A stretch of DNA of 64,000 nt from Larix kaempferi (lineage: Eukaryota; Streptophyta; Pinopsida; Pinales; Pinaceae), in NCBI GenBank assembly GCA_027924585.1, contig BSBM01002086.1:186001-250000 (forward strand), read 5' to 3'. Under the pieces are notes generated by a model that did no database searches, was not told the DNA's origin, and saw nothing but the letters and a program-made list of their open reading frames with translations. A program made the translations under genes and the position numbers. Each line of letters opens with the position of its first letter. Positions within the stretch are counted from its first letter, which is position 1. Shown one piece after another: positions 42,178 to 54,873 of this stretch.

Positions 42178-43008
42178 TTATTTCTTTTCCATTCTCATGG
42201 ACAACAATTCTTTCATGAGTGTAGCTACAGTCTTTTGGTTTCCATACTTCTTTAAGAAACATTTTTCAAATTCATCCCAGCTTGAAATCGAGCTAGGTTG
42301 TAAGCTAAAATACCAGGAAGAGATTTTCGGCTCAAATGTGTATGGGAAGAGCCTACAAACTACATCTTCATGTTGTACATTTAAAAGATTCAGGGCTAAA
42401 TAAAAGCTCTTGAGATGATCTTCAGCGGAAATGGCTTTCCCTGGGTCAAATTTAGGCAAGACTTTCTCTGGGTTTTTTGGCAGATTGTGGAATGGCCCAA
42501 CTAGATTCAACACTCCCCTCGCTCTCCAAGCAGGTGCAGCCATGTCTCTATGTGGAGAATCAGGTGGAGAATTGTGTGGTGAATTCAATGGAGTGTTCCT
42601 TGGAGTAATAAGTTCTCCGAGACTTTCTTGATCTGAAATATTTTTTGTGTTTTCAAGATCGACTTTGTTCAGGGGTTCTACAATTTCTTCCAAGGTTAAA
42701 TTCACAAGTTCTTCAAAATTCTGCACAAGAATCGAATCACAGGTGTACTGTCCTTTTCTAGGAGAACTTTTCCTAGGGAGGAAGTTTACTGCGTTTAAAC
42801 CACCTACTTGTCTAACATAAGATCATGTATGTTTCCTTAGATCTTCTATTTCTGCAAAAGGCACAACATACAATACTTCTTGAGGTTCAGAATCAGAGAT
42901 CAGGTTTTCTTGATTTGCTACTTCAATATTTGGGTTGTCTGAAATTCCTGTTTTAAGCGGGTTTTCAGTAACATTTTTGACAGTGAGAGATTTTCCTTTA
43001 TCAGCCAT
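42178..43008 (-). pseudogene. Element B gag
   Basis: The start MADKGKSLTVKNV at 43008 lies nine bases from the primer binding site. The capsid-like domain has HLKSFYLALNLLNVQHED, VCRLFPYTFEPKISSWYF and WDEFEKCFLKKYG. In-frame stops at 42823-42825 and 42178-42180 break an otherwise continuous frame that runs on into the protease. Confidence 0.85.
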
Positions 43009-43016
43009 GCACTTTA

Positions 43017-43035
43017 GGCCCTCCTTCTAGCGCCA
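43017..43035 (-). promoter_or_regulatory. Element B primer binding site
   Basis: The minus strand reads TGGCGCTAGAAGGAGGGCC a few bases after the LTR end at 43041. It fixes 43041-48895 as the 5' LTR and sets the direction of the element. Confidence 0.9.
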
Positions 43036-43959
43036 AAAACTATTGATGACCCGAAGATCATAGCATCAAGCAGAAAGGGATTCTCCCCGGTAGACTATCC
43101 CAATTAGATTGTCCACCACTTGGTGTGGGGAATCCGTCCGGTTGGCAGTTCCAGCAACCGTTAGATTTAGAGATTTGTTTCACTTACACCGGTTATGGCC
43201 TGATCCACCATTCTTTTTTATTTTAGGGTTTAAGATGATATGCAAGTGCCTAAGCTGACTTAATCTAAATGCAGAACTTGAAACAAATATGTGTCTAAAA
43301 CTGAAATAAACCTAAACTATCCCTGCAAGGAGCAAAATTATAAGTATGAGTAATGTGCTGAAAGAAGCATCTACAAATCAACAGATAGCTATTAAACCAT
43401 GAAGATACAACTACAACAAAAGGCAAAAGATATTAGAAGATAGCTTCCAATTTACATACAACGCATTCTATTACTCATGTAGGAGAAAAAATCATTTACA
43501 CAGAAGACAGAAAGATCATTCAATACATAGAAATAATTCAAGGCAGCAAAGAAAGATCTCACTGTAGAATATGAAAGACATAAGAATAATCCAGCATGCA
43601 TCCAACATCCATTCCCATGCAAAAGACGTCCTCTCCAGGCTCTTATTAGGCAAATTTCATTTTCTTGGAGCAAGTGCAAGATAGCTCGTACAAGTTAAGA
43701 AAAATATTTTCCCTGCAAAAAGTCCTTAACACTATTCCCTAAGCCTCTATTTATATCTTTACAAAATGCCTCTTGGGCTTCCACCTAGCTCTTACACTTG
43801 TCCTTTCAAGACTTTTCCAGAAATAACAAATCGTGGCCCTTTTCTTATAACAGAAATTTTCTCAAAATTAAAAACTAAGGGACAGCTGTCTAGTGACCCT
43901 ATGCTTTAAAAGCATGGAAAACAAATCAAAATAAGAGCAATGCATTATAACTAGTGCGC

Positions 43960-46900
43960 TCATCCTTGAGGAGGCGCTTCTGCTAGGAGTGAGGTGCCTG
44001 TGTTCGCTGCTACCACTGCTGTTGCTTTCTTTTCCTCTTCTGCAATGTAACTGAACCAGAAACCAGTGTCTCTAACAACCACATTTGTTGGTGAAGGGAG
44101 CAAGATCTTCTGGGAAGTTACATGCTTACCAAGATCTGCTTCAATACTATGAATTTCTGCAATTGCTGCTTGGTGGATTTCTTTCAGCAAATGGCTGTAT
44201 ACTGATGACAACCCAATATAGTGATGGAGATCATCAGTGGCTAGGACATCAATCTTATTTATATATTCTATTTGAATACCTAGCTCTTCCTTCAAGTCTG
44301 ATAGATGTTGCTCTTTGCTTGGAAACTCATCGAGGGACTGGGGGAAACTCAACTTGCACTTATCATGCACTTCATGGATCTTTTGATATAGGCTGTTACT
44401 TTTATCAATTGTTCCCTGGATCTTAGCCATTAGCTTCAAGCCACAATTCCTACAGAATTCCATGAGGGCTACATCTTCTTTAAAATCATCTACCGATTTG
44501 AATGGGAGATGCTTGGGGAAATCAATCTTCCCTTCTCTCCATTCCATTTGGCTCAGGATGTTTGCTTTAACCCGAGTGTACTTGCCCTTAAGCCTATTGG
44601 CTTCTGCATTGACTTCTTTCAATCTAACCATCATGGCTTTGAGCCTGCACACTTCCTCAGAAATCAGCTCCTATGTGGCTTTGAGCTATAGACATATCTA
44701 TTGCTCTGCTTTCTGCCTGCTCTAATTGTTAAACCATTTCCTGCTTATCTGCTTCCAGATGAAAAACCCTAGCTTCATAATCATTATTTTCTGCTTCTAG
44801 AACCATCATCTAGATTTCCAGGTGCTCATTTTCTTCTTCTAAATGGTGATACTTATCTGTCAACTCCTTGTGCTCAACAGACAAGCGATTATATTTATTC
44901 ACTACAAGATCCCTGTAAGCCTGCTCATTAGCCACAGTATGTTGCAACATGCGAGCTCTCCTCTTTGCTGACTCAAATTCTCTGACCATATCGACCACAT
45001 TGTCCTTTGTTGCTTTTGCTGCTGACACAGCAGCGGATGCCATGGCTATGGAAGCCTTATTTGTATTTTGCATCACCGTGGTTTCCCGCTGGGTAACAAT
45101 ATCTTCTTGGAAGAGTCTCTTTATCCTCTCTTCTGACTTCAAGATCACCGCCTTCCTCTTCTTATAATACACAAATTCATCCCATCAGGACACAGTATGA
45201 TCTTCTGATGGGGGGTAAGGGATGATCGGGAGGTCTATTACATCTACTTCTGTCTCTATGGGTGGGGTCTGCACTACTTGAGATGTGTCTGTTTCCACAT
45301 TTTGGGTGCCGGAGCCACCTGCTTGAGATGCGTTTGTTTCCACATTTTGGGTGCCGGAGCCACCTGCTTGAGATGTGTCTGTTTCCATATCTTGGGTGCC
45401 GGAGCCACCTTCCTAGGCATCTTTATTGGTTTTAATTTCTTCCTCTGTCTTTTGTTCCTCTTTAGTTTTACGCCTTCTTTCTTCTTCTTCAGCTTGTTGC
45501 TGATTTTCACTTTCCTCCCTCTGCTCTCGATCTTCTGCTTCCTTCTGTTGCCTTGCCTCCTCAGCTTCTCTCTGCAACCTTGCTTCTTCAGCTTCTCTCT
45601 GCATCCTTGCTTCTTCATCTTCTCTCTGCATCCTTGCTTCTTCAGCATCTTGTTGCAGTCTTGCTTCTTCTGCTTCTTGTTGTAGTCTTGCTTCTTCTTT
45701 CAATCTTTGTTCTTCACGGGCCAGGGCCTTAGCTGCTTCTCTCTCTTTCTGCAAACTTGCTTCTCGGGCTGAGGCGGAGCTGGAGCTAGCTCCACTGCTT
45801 TGACGACAAATCTGCAACTCATTCATGTTGTTGATGCCTCTGAACACTTCTTCCTCTGCATCATAGTAATGAGCATACTCAAAATGAGCATATACCTCCT
45901 TGCAATGCTCGGCAACCTTGCTCCGCCTGTCATTTCTATGGAAGATCACCTCACCGGAATGGAAAGCTTTCGGCTCTTGAATGTACTCCTCGGCTGTTGC
46001 AACCCCTGAGAATTTATAGGCTCCTATGCAAAAGGGAAAAGGAGGGAAGGAAGCCTTATGTTGCTTGTTAAGCACTCCTCCTATTCCATCAAGGAAAACT
46101 TGCCTTACTGCTTCCTTGATGACTACATAATCAGTAGCGTATTTTGGCAAAATGTATGGTGCTTTGGTACCTCCAAACATCCTGACGTGGGTGCCTTGTT
46201 CTGAGAAGTAAAAATCGCCATAGTTTTCTAGGACCTCCATGGCATTTTCTAATAGACAATTGGGCTCTTCCTTGAACATCTGTTCATACAGAGGCATGAT
46301 GAACTCTTTACAGATGAGCTAGTAGTGTGATCTGTAGTTTTGAGCCCACATTATCTTATAAGCAGTGTAGACCAGGGTGTTGGCCTGATCCCATGTGCAA
46401 CCTAGCCTGGGGAAAGAGAGCTTGGCCAAAATGCAGTCAATAAGATAGGAAGACATGTAAAATTCTGACTTTTTTAAGGCCAGACCTTCTCTTGATGTGG
46501 CCACTATGGATGCCAAACTATCTGAAAGGATAGTAGCCCAATCAAACACAGTTCCTTTGAATGCTATGAAGTGGATGATGGGAGCCCACTGTATCCTATA
46601 TACAGTGCCATCGGGCATGCCAAAAATTCTGCATAACATCAGGGCAATTAATCTAAAAGGAGGTCTTAGGCTCTAAACATCATATTCATCATTATCTCTC
46701 TTCCTCAGCTGCTTTCCTGTGACCAATAACCTTTTAGCCATCTCAATATTATTCATCTTTTCCAACCATTCATCACTTAGAGCTTGTTGGGGACGTGAGA
46801 ATTTGTAGGCTGCTGCAATATACGTTGGATGGAATGAAGCGAAAGTCTCTCCCTTGTTGTCATGCAACACTCTTGTTTGCGGATTCGCATGTTCCAGTAT

Positions 46901-47170
46901 CCATCTGATCACTTCAGAGCATGGGAACAATTCAGGGTGAGTAGAAGCCCTGGCTATGCCGAAATTTCTGATGTTGAGGTAGATTTGTTCTTCCTCCAAT
47001 AATACGTCTGGGATATCCTGGTTCCTGATCATCCAGTAAACATCTCCCCAATGAACCTCGAGAGGAACACCGATGGTACACTTAGTGTCTTGGAAAATAG
47101 TTTCAGTCCTTAGTTGCACTAGTTCTGGTTCCATCACTTTAGTTTTCTTTCTACCACCTTTTGGCATCAT
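43960..47170 (-). pseudogene. LTR-encoded ORF of element B, right LTR copy
   Basis: One reading frame of about 1,070 codons runs from MMPKGGRKK to EAPPQG. The first 500 residues are globular (for example LCRIFGMPDGTVYRIQW and GVLNKQHKASFPPFPFCIGA) and resemble uncharacterised plant transposon proteins. A highly charged segment of REAEEARLQ-type repeats follows (about 45720-45540), then QAGGSGTQNVETDTS repeats (about 45410-45280), then coiled-coil-like sequence (HLEEENEHLE, KEVNAEANRLKGKY). Six nonsense codons (46673, 46319, 45413, 45185, 44810 and about 44732) and a deletion of about 38 bases near 44690 disable it. Orientation matches gag-pol. The function is unknown. Confidence 0.78.
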
Positions 47171-48031
47171 GGCTTATCCCTGTCAGCAACCAAATGTGAC
47201 TGATTATAAAATTATGACCCATTATGAGAGTGTAACATAAAGCAAGACAAGTTTAGCATGCCAATGATAAACATAGACAACATTATAAAGGTGCATGCTG
47301 GGGGAGGCAAACTAAACATAGATCATTCCAGAAAACAAAATATGGTCGTCAGACTTGATTATTCTAGGGAGACAATGCCCGGTTAGGAACTTTTGGCAAG
47401 CTTCTGAAAAGGTTAAGCATACGACATGTAAAACCCACTTTGTTCCTAGTCCTTGGAGATAGGATGACCTCCATCAAAAAATCTTATGAGGAAAATGAAA
47501 ACGAGAAACCGCTCTCCACAGTCATTAACTGAGTTGAACAGGCGAGGGGTTGAGTATCTCAACTGACTACTACTGACATTGATAATACTTGCGAAGCAGT
47601 ATGCAACCAGTATAAAATTGGGTTTGAGTAAATCTGGGTAGGAGTTCAACCGAAACGCAACCAGTGAAAGAAAAATAAGCTTGAACGGCTTAGAGACAAG
47701 GGGCCAACTGAGACTGACTTGGTCCCGGCTATGACTCCTAGCTAGCAGTATTGAGAAACTTATGGGGGCACGGGGACCGTAAGTTCTTTAAAACGATACA
47801 TACTACCAATTCCTACCGGCCACATTATTAAACAAGAAAAAACCCAAGAAAAACTCAACGTAAAGATAAGAAAAAGATAACGGTTGGTGAGCCTACCTAG
47901 AGACAAAACAGTGGTGGAGTTAGGTGGACACGGTGGTGGATGCGTTGAGCTGGAGTGAGACGACGCGATCTTCCCAACGGTGTTCTTTGAATAATAAAAC
48001 TAACAATGGGAACAATGAAAACTCACCGCCC

Positions 48032-48052
48032 ATATATAAGGCTTGACACGTG
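48032..48052 (-). promoter_or_regulatory. G-box and TATA box in right B LTR
   Basis: The minus strand has CACGTG (48047-48052) followed closely by TATATAT (48032-48038). This is the likely promoter for both the LTR ORF and gag-pol. The G-box is a common plant binding site for bZIP and bHLH factors. Confidence 0.6.
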
Positions 48053-48239
48053 CAGGCATTTAAACGTGTAGGTGACGATTTAAAATGGGGTTTAATGCTC
48101 GTATGGCATGGTCTTTTCAAGCCGACTTGGCACCTAAGCGCGACCGTCAGTTGCAGAGCGGACTCACAAGTTTCATCCGTAGTTGCGACCAGAACTCATG
48201 AGTTCCTCCCGAAAGGTGGGATACTTTGGCAAGGCATTT

Positions 48240-48730
48240 GCTTGTTGCGGGAGAGATGGAGAAGATGTTTCGTAGTGGCGGAAAATTTTGGCGAGTCGTT
48301 CCGACGTTTCGGGAACACTTTGTGAGTTCTTCCGAAATTCACTTTCCCGTAAGTTTATCGCGGACGGTTTTGCCAAGTTGTTCCGAAGTTTCGAAAAGAC
48401 TCAGTAAGTCCTTACGAAATTCACGAATGACTTTGTTAAGTCTTTATCGAAATATGGACGGTCGAATAATCTGGGGAAAAGACCAACTTACTGCGGCAAC
48501 ACTCGGTGAAAGCTTTTGCAATTTCAGGAGAACATCCCAAGTTCCTCCGCAGTTTCGGAAAGCAATTTTAAGTTTTTCGCAGTTTCGGGAGAGAATTTTG
48601 AGTTCTTCCGAAACTTTAGAAACGTTAAGTGTTTTCACTGTTTCGAGGAGCAACTTTAAGTCTTTCCGCAGTTTCGGGAGAGAATCCTGAGTTCTTCCGC
48701 AGTTTCGGGAAAGAGTTGTGAGTTTTGACT
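48240..48730. repeat. About 30-bp repeats in right B LTR
   Basis: Degenerate units with the core CAGTTTCGGGAGAGAAT and GAGTTCTTCCG, matching 34850-35340. They lie upstream of the promoter in transcription sense. Confidence 0.8.
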
Positions 48731-48895
48731 TAGAAGAAAAACTTCGATTTTAAAGCAGACTCCTCAGTTGAAACAAAAACTAAACCAAAAAGTTTTCAAA
48801 GGAGACTTAACTTTTTTTAGGCAGTATTTCTAGTAAAATGAAAGGAGGGGCCCCAATATCTACAAAAATTTGGGGGGGATGTTGCTGCAACAACA

Positions 48896-49376
48896 AGACC
48901 ATTGGGGTTGGGGTCTTGTTTCTTCGATGTTTGAAGTCTTCTACAAATATTTATATTGCACCTTGATTGGAAGAATGTCTGCTATCCGCATGTATATTGG
49001 TCATCTGGGTATTGTGTACACTATTGTGTTGTTCTTAGCCACATGTGTATCTATACATTGGTGTGGATGTTATATCAGAATTCTTCAGCTATCAGTTATG
49101 GTTGTGATGATTCTTGTGGTGATCTGGGCACCTTGTTATTGGATTGCATCACATGTTCTCGGCATTTTATTGTTGGTTATTTCATCGTACAACCTGGTTC
49201 GTGTGCAATTTCATGGTTTAGTGAGAAACGGTTGTTCTTCATCAAATTCCATCAGCCGAAGTGTTCTTCTTATTTGCAGCTTTGGTTCTTCTAGAAGTTG
49301 TCATCAAGGGGGAGCAGTAATGACTCATTCCTTCCTTTGCTAGTGGGATTTTCTCCCAACCATTATTAAGGGGGAG
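48896..49376 (+). mobile_element. Element G internal region, right part
   Basis: It begins with AGACC, the right target duplication of B, and ends with the polypurine tract AAGGGGGAG before the 3' LTR. A second tract-like AAGGGGGAGCAGTAATGAC is at about 49307. Open frames here are 112-157 codons and hydrophobic. None resembles a retroelement protein. Confidence 0.75.
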
Positions 49377-49866
49377 TGTTGGAATATTTTAAATTCCTTG
49401 GAAGGTAATAATGTCTTTGTATTATGTCGGAAGATATCCACAATCTTATGTAAAAGAGTAATACATTTATCCCATATTCATTATGGTAAAATATACTCTT
49501 GATATTCATTATTATATAAAGAGATGTTATTATGAAGAATTATATTATCCCACATGTAATATGTGAGAGTAATTCCTCCTCATCTCTCAGTATATAATAG
49601 AGTCAAGGGAGTCACATCACTCATCATGATCTATACTTTCACAAGTATTGCTATATTGTATTGGGGTTATTGGCATTTCTCTTTGTAAGCTTGAGGGAGA
49701 TATTCTGGAGATAATAGAAGACTATCTTCCCATGGACGTAGCCTAATTGGGTGAACCACGTATATCTAGTGTACTCTTGTCTCTTGTTCTCTTTTTGTAC
49801 TTATTGTTGATATATTATTGTTTTGCATATATAGGTAATCTTTTAGTTAGATCCATATCTTTGACA
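49377..49866 (+). mobile_element. 3' LTR of element G
   Basis: It starts TGTTGGAATATT and ends CTTTGACA, pairing with 17458-17948. CTCCC follows (49867-49871) against CTCCT on the other side. Confidence 0.92.
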
Positions 49867-52000
49867 CTCCCAACAAATTGGTGTATATCCGTGTCAAAAA
49901 ATACAAGAGTATTTGAGCACCCTAAGAGAAAACAACTATGTCTCAAATGTATAACGACGGGGGAGGAATTATTTGGATTCCTATCCCCAGTGTCCTACCT
50001 AACTACACAATTGATTTTATGTCCTCAAACAAGGTTAATGTGTGTTTAGTTAGCGTATAAATTTTAAAGTATTTTTTTTTAACTCTAGGGGAGCGGAAGT
50101 GCAACTTGGTGGTGTGTAGACTCGACTCAAACCATGCAAATTTGTATGAACTATGCAAGTCTTTTTCCTTCAATGAACTTCTACCTAAGTAAGGAAGAGT
50201 TCTTTTCATTCCCAAATGTACAACCCAATGAAAATGAAATTTTATCTTTTTAATGAATGATAACCAATCATGTAAAACCATACCCAAACTATCCTAAAGT
50301 GACAAAAGGGGATCTTTCTATCAATAACAAAATGAAAAAATTCTAATTTGTTTCCTATCTTTTTAACACTTAAAAAAGACACATCTAAGATATGGAAAAG
50401 AAATATTTCGTATACATTTCCAATCAAATGCAATGAAAAGAAAAACATCCAATATCTTTATGTAACTCAAATTCACAAGAACTTGAAACAATATTTTATT
50501 CCTCTTATAAATGTAAGACCAAGAATGTCAAATGATCAAACTAATGCAAGAAGGAAATTTTTGTTTTTCTGGATTGTAAATATCGCAAAGAGAGACAAAA
50601 AGAATATTTTCTTTGAACAAAAATGGAAAAAAAGATCGATCTACTCCAATAACCAATAAATAGCTAAATATGCAAAGGAAACAAAGTGCAAAACCCAAGA
50701 AAATGACTTCAAAAGATAAGGATGTCCCAATCCTTTCAAAGCCTAATAACCAAACCAAACCAAGTAAACCTTTGGAACAACAAACTAAAGAGATCTCTAA
50801 AAATTGAATCCAATCATAATCCAATGGCAAGAATAAGTTTAAAAGCAAATGCAAGCTATTGGGACTTGAAAAGAATGACAATTCTACCCAGCAAGCAAAC
50901 AAAGCACTAGTTTGACTCAAGAGACCAATTAAAGGCTTCGAACTTCCAAACCCTGCCAAGAGTTTCCAAACCAAGACAAATATGATTTGGATAAGTCGAA
51001 ATCATTCATATAATGGTCACAAAATCACTGATCAAGAGACTCTAATTTAGAAAATTTGAAAATGTAGACAAGGGATCAAGTTAACCCAAGGGGATTTCAA
51101 TTTTCCAAGCACAAACTCCAACTTCCAAACAAGGAAGAAGGATCCCAAATATAACCAAATGGGGTATGGAAGGATCTAAATCAGTGTTAATAAGATAATA
51201 GAACCATTGTACAAAATAATGAAACTCAGAAAACTGAAACAACAAAGGAAGGGATCAAAGTTAACCTTAGGGGGTTTCAAGTTTCCAAGGTAGAACCTAG
51301 TCTTCCAAACAAAGAAAGAAGGTCCCAAATTATCCCAAATGAGGGTTTGAAGGGTTCAAAATAATGTTATAGAGATCCTAAAGCGACTGGGAAGGTACAC
51401 TTGACTCCCAGAATTGGAAAATGGCTTAGAGGACTCAAAATTGACCAAATTGCCTCAAAGTTGCCAACGAAGGACTAGAGACAACATGTGGATGAAAAGG
51501 ACTCAAAAGAGACTCAAATTTATTCAAAAAGGTTTCAAAAATAATCCAATGGACCATATGGAGGCACACCATAAGTTTAGAAGCAAAAAAACCAAGGCAA
51601 CCCCTCCAAACAAGCTCAAAAATGACCAAAACAGGGAATTTTCGCCCCTGCATGGACCAATACAGAGCAACAATTTGATAATTTCGCCCCCTAGAACACT
51701 ATGGGGGAGCTAAAATTTCAAACTTTTAGCGCCCTAGCACACTATCAAGGAGCGAAATTTTGGAAATTTCTCTCTATAACCTATTTTGAGGGAGCACAAA
51801 TTCTCTTGTAGGATTAAAAAATGAAATGTTTTTCCTAGATCCAAGCAAGGATAAGGTCCTGATTTTAAAATGGTCCTCAATGATGATAAAAGATGATCTA
51901 AGGTGATTAGAAACAATACTTAGAAGAGTATTTGATGATCCAAACAAGCAAGCAAAGGTGAAACTAGGGAAAACGTTCCTAGTGGAGTCGCCAATTTCTG
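49867..52000 (-). mobile_element. Element D leader, part right of copia insertion
   Basis: This noncoding stretch has no supported gene. It matches 3468-5652 from the first bases (CAACAAATTGGTGTAT) to the primer binding site. It has fewer copies of the 43-bp repeat than the other leader. Confidence 0.8.
51976..51994 (-). promoter_or_regulatory. Element D primer binding site
   Basis: The minus strand reads TTGGCGACTCCACTAGGAA next to the LTR at 52001. Confidence 0.85.
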
Positions 52001-53050
52001 TGTTAGAGAATTTTTCCTATGGATGGTTAAACTCTCTCATGGACATAACTAAGTCCCTAGATACTTAATCCATGACAAAAAGGAAACAAATAGACACTAA
52101 GTTCCTCCTATATCTATCCCATACATAAACTAACAAACTATGGAAAGACAAAGCAGATAGATGGCATACCTCAGTTTGATGGTTGTCTTTGTTGCTCCTA
52201 AGTTGCTCCTGCTCCAGCATTTGATCATGGACTTATGAACCTGTTCACAATGGCAAGACAACACCTTCTCCAAATAAATATATGTATAAACAAAGATCTA
52301 ACAATGAAAATATAGACAATTTCGTGCATTCATCATTAAATACATGAAAATGGAAGGAATAGGCTAAGTTATATTAATGATAAGAAATCCATAAAGAATC
52401 CAATACAATGTGTGTTATACCTGACTTATGCTCGATCAGATCTTCCCCAAGCTCTCCTCCATCACCCTTGCAAGACTCTTAAGATCATTGGTTTGTTGCT
52501 TCCAATATCTCCCGCCCGCATTAGCTCATGGATGGTCCCCCTTAAGTAGGATTTGGGAAGGCCAACCACTAGGAGAAAATATGGATCCAAGTGAGTAAGA
52601 TGTGGATCAAGGATCTAAACCATGCCAAGGAGGGAATGTGAGATAAGATTCGAAGGGGTACCTCATCCCAAGAAAATATCCATGAGATCCAAGATCCAAA
52701 ATCAAAGGGATAATCCTAACACAAAATTTGCGCTCCCCTATAACTAAGCAAAGCACAAAAAAGATGAAATTGCCGCTCCCCATAAGCATGCAGAGCGCGA
52801 AAAAGATGAAATTTTCGCTCCCCCATAGGCATGCAGGGCACGAAAATTCCAGTAAGGTATTTTTTGGAGGTGGTTAAGGTGGGTTTCGAACCCTTGCTTG
52901 TTGTATTTGCTTCCAAATGTGACTAGGGAAGGGACCAACACTAGAATGAAGGGTCCTAACACCCTTAAGAGGCATAAACATCATGTTTTACATGGTGTTG
53001 AAACATGTATATCCTCACTTACACATGGTGTGGAAATTTGAGGTATAACA
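52001..53050 (-). mobile_element. 5' LTR of element D
   Basis: It starts TGTTAGAGAA and ends GAGGTATAACA. It pairs with 5653-6705. Sequence to the right belongs to element F. Confidence 0.88.
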
Positions 53051-53430
53051 CACACTTCTCATCTTCTATCCACATAGGACTTTCAAAATATATGCTAGGC
53101 TTGGCAAGGGGTAGAGCATAAGTTCTTTGGTAGAATTTCCATGTGATATCATCATGTTACTGGATCTCCATGTAACAAATAAAATAATATATAAACATAT
53201 CAATAAATAAATAATTAAATAATAAAAGAAAATAATTAAACAAATATTAAATAAAATTGATATGTAATTAATCGAATAGATAGAAACGTACCTTTCCATT
53301 GAAAAGGCACATAAGACCATATTTAAATGGTCGATCAAATTGTAATGTAATCATCTCTCATCAATATATATTCAATATTATGTATTCTTTACAAATGGAG
53401 TTATTTTCTATCGGTTGACTATTCACTTGA
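53051..53430 (-). mobile_element. Element F region after protease
   Basis: AT-rich sequence with no usable frame, between the F protease and the insertion point of D. The RT expected next in F is not present on either side of D. Confidence 0.5.
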
Positions 53431-53436
53431 ATAGTC

Positions 53437-53996
53437 TTATCGTGATTCAGACATGATCACAACATAAGAATATCCGGATACGGATATTACACTCCATCCA
53501 ATACATGCAATGGTTGTATCCAGCCATGGCCTACCTAATATGAGAAGATGTCCTCTGAAGAGAGACTTTGGTTGTAGGACCATGAATCCATCTAGGTACT
53601 CCCATGAATTGACAGATATAACTATTTCCTCCAGGATTCCCTCAAGCCTAATGGTAGATTGGTCAGCTAATTCTAATACTATAGAATTTTCTTGGGGCAC
53701 ATTCCAAGACATTCCATTGTTTCCTTGGTCATTATGTTGATGGTATCCCTGAGATCAATTAAGGTATTTGGAATACGAACATTGTTGATGTAAACATCAA
53801 CTACTGGATTTTCGAGATCTTTATATTTAGGGGTCAAAACCTTTCCAAGCATTAATTCTGCTAATTGACCAATGACATGCACAATGGGTGGATCTTTTGG
53901 TTTCCTACTAGGATTTATAATACGTAGTTCTCTAACAGTTTTAGCATATACCGAAATGTTCGTGATTTCCTGGAACAAAGGAATCTTAACACACAC
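53437..53996 (-). pseudogene. Element F aspartic protease region
   Basis: Two overlapping frames cover it. VRELRIINPSRKPKDPPIV, LMLGKVLTPKYKDLENPVVD and LIDLRDTINIMTKETMECLG give the protease N-half, with D-L-R at the place of D-x-G. LLILGRPWLDTTIACIG gives the second conserved motif. A frameshift near 53690 separates the halves. Confidence 0.78.
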
Positions 53997-54279
53997 ATTT
54001 TGCAGCTCCCCTAATAATTATCCAGGTTGAGCAGGGGGTTTTGTTAGTTCTAACCTTTTGGGATAAGGAGGAGGCTTAGAAACCCCTTTTGTCAGTGGCT
54101 AGTCTAATTTTCTGGGTGGATTGAATTGTGGTGTCTCTAAAGGTTGTTGTTTATATTGTGTTTCATAATGATTTAGTTTTGGTTGTTGAATCTCCTCTTC
54201 TTTGTGTTATGAGATAATTCGAGGATTCCCTTTATTCAACACTATCCCTGATATGAGATGTATTTCCTGATGGGATAAC

Positions 54280-54873
54280 CTAGAATTTCAATAGTATAAG
54301 CAGGCTAAAATGATTTATTGTTGTTTGGATTAGGATTTGGTTTTGCAAGAAACTAAGGCCTTGGAAGAGGATTATTGATAGGAAACTCCAATTGATGTTT
54401 ATGAGGTGGTAGAGGTTGTTGCATGCAAAATCATTGGTTTCCAAAATATGACCCCCACCATCCCTGTGGCCATTGGTAGATCTTGTTTGGATGTGGTGAC
54501 CATGTTGCCCGGGTGTAGGGGGGTACCATTGAGAAGGATATTGCAATTGTTGGCGAAGATATTGAAATTGATGATTATTCCAATAAGTATTAGAAAATTG
54601 AGTAGGATCTTGGGTCATAACTATTGGTTGAGATTGATGAGGCCTCTTGGGCGCTATAAAGCAAGCTTGTTATGTCACCATATTTGTTCTTTCATATGTT
54701 GCTTTCAAATGAGGCAGACATGGACATTTTCTGGTTGAATGTTCCTGCTCCCAAATGTTGCATATTTCGATGTTATTAAGGGGACGCTCCTTTAAGGGGT
54801 GTTTTTGTCTACACTCAAAATAGAAAATAGTCATGGATTTTTCCATATCTGTTTGCTTATGCTTAATTTGCAT
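54280..54873 (-). pseudogene. Element F gag C-terminus
   Basis: A degenerate zinc-knuckle region reads EICNIWEQEHSTRKCPCLP (about 54760). It is followed by a glutamine- and proline-rich stretch (NHQFQYLRQQLQYPSQWYPP, about 54580). Several stops are present. Confidence 0.65.

Larger units (their letters stand above)
19373..48895 (-). mobile_element. Element B: Tat-like Ty3/gypsy retrotransposon with giant coding LTRs
   Basis: B reads on the minus strand and is bounded by TGTTG...CAACA termini and a perfect AGACC target duplication (19368-19372 and 48896-48900). The 5' LTR is 43041-48895. The internal gag-pol is 35510-43040. The 3' LTR lies at 19373-35509 but is broken by element A and about 700 bp of unrelated sequence. 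Each LTR carries a long ORF in the same direction as gag-pol. The polyprotein domain order is gag, protease, archaeal-type RNase H, RT, degenerate gypsy RNase H, integrase. B is inserted in element G. Confidence 0.9.
43041..48895 (-). mobile_element. 5' LTR of element B, 5.9 kb
   Basis: Bounded by TATTGATGACCCG (inner) and TGCTGCAACAACA (outer). On the minus strand the order is U3 repeat array (48730-48240), G-box and TATA (48052-48032), a leader of about 0.85 kb, the LTR ORF (47170-43960), and about 0.9 kb of noncoding sequence up to the LTR end. The length is at the top of the range for plant LTRs. Confidence 0.9.
17458..49866 (+). mobile_element. Element G: polymerase-less copia-type LTR element, split by element B
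   Basis: The LTRs are 17458-17948 and 49377-49866, the only plus-strand element pair in the window. An iMet-type primer binding site follows the 5' LTR. A polypurine tract (AAGGGGGAGTG) precedes the 3' LTR. The target duplication is CTCCT/CTCCC, four of five bases. The internal region without element B is only about 1.9 kb and shows no gag, integrase or RT. It is therefore a non-autonomous or internally deleted element. By eye the LTRs differ at roughly 20 of 490 positions. Confidence 0.88.

Noticed and set aside
48870-49343. 157-codon plus-strand hydrophobic frame at the end of element G
   Set aside because: It crosses the boundary between B and G (48895), so it cannot be an original gene of either element.
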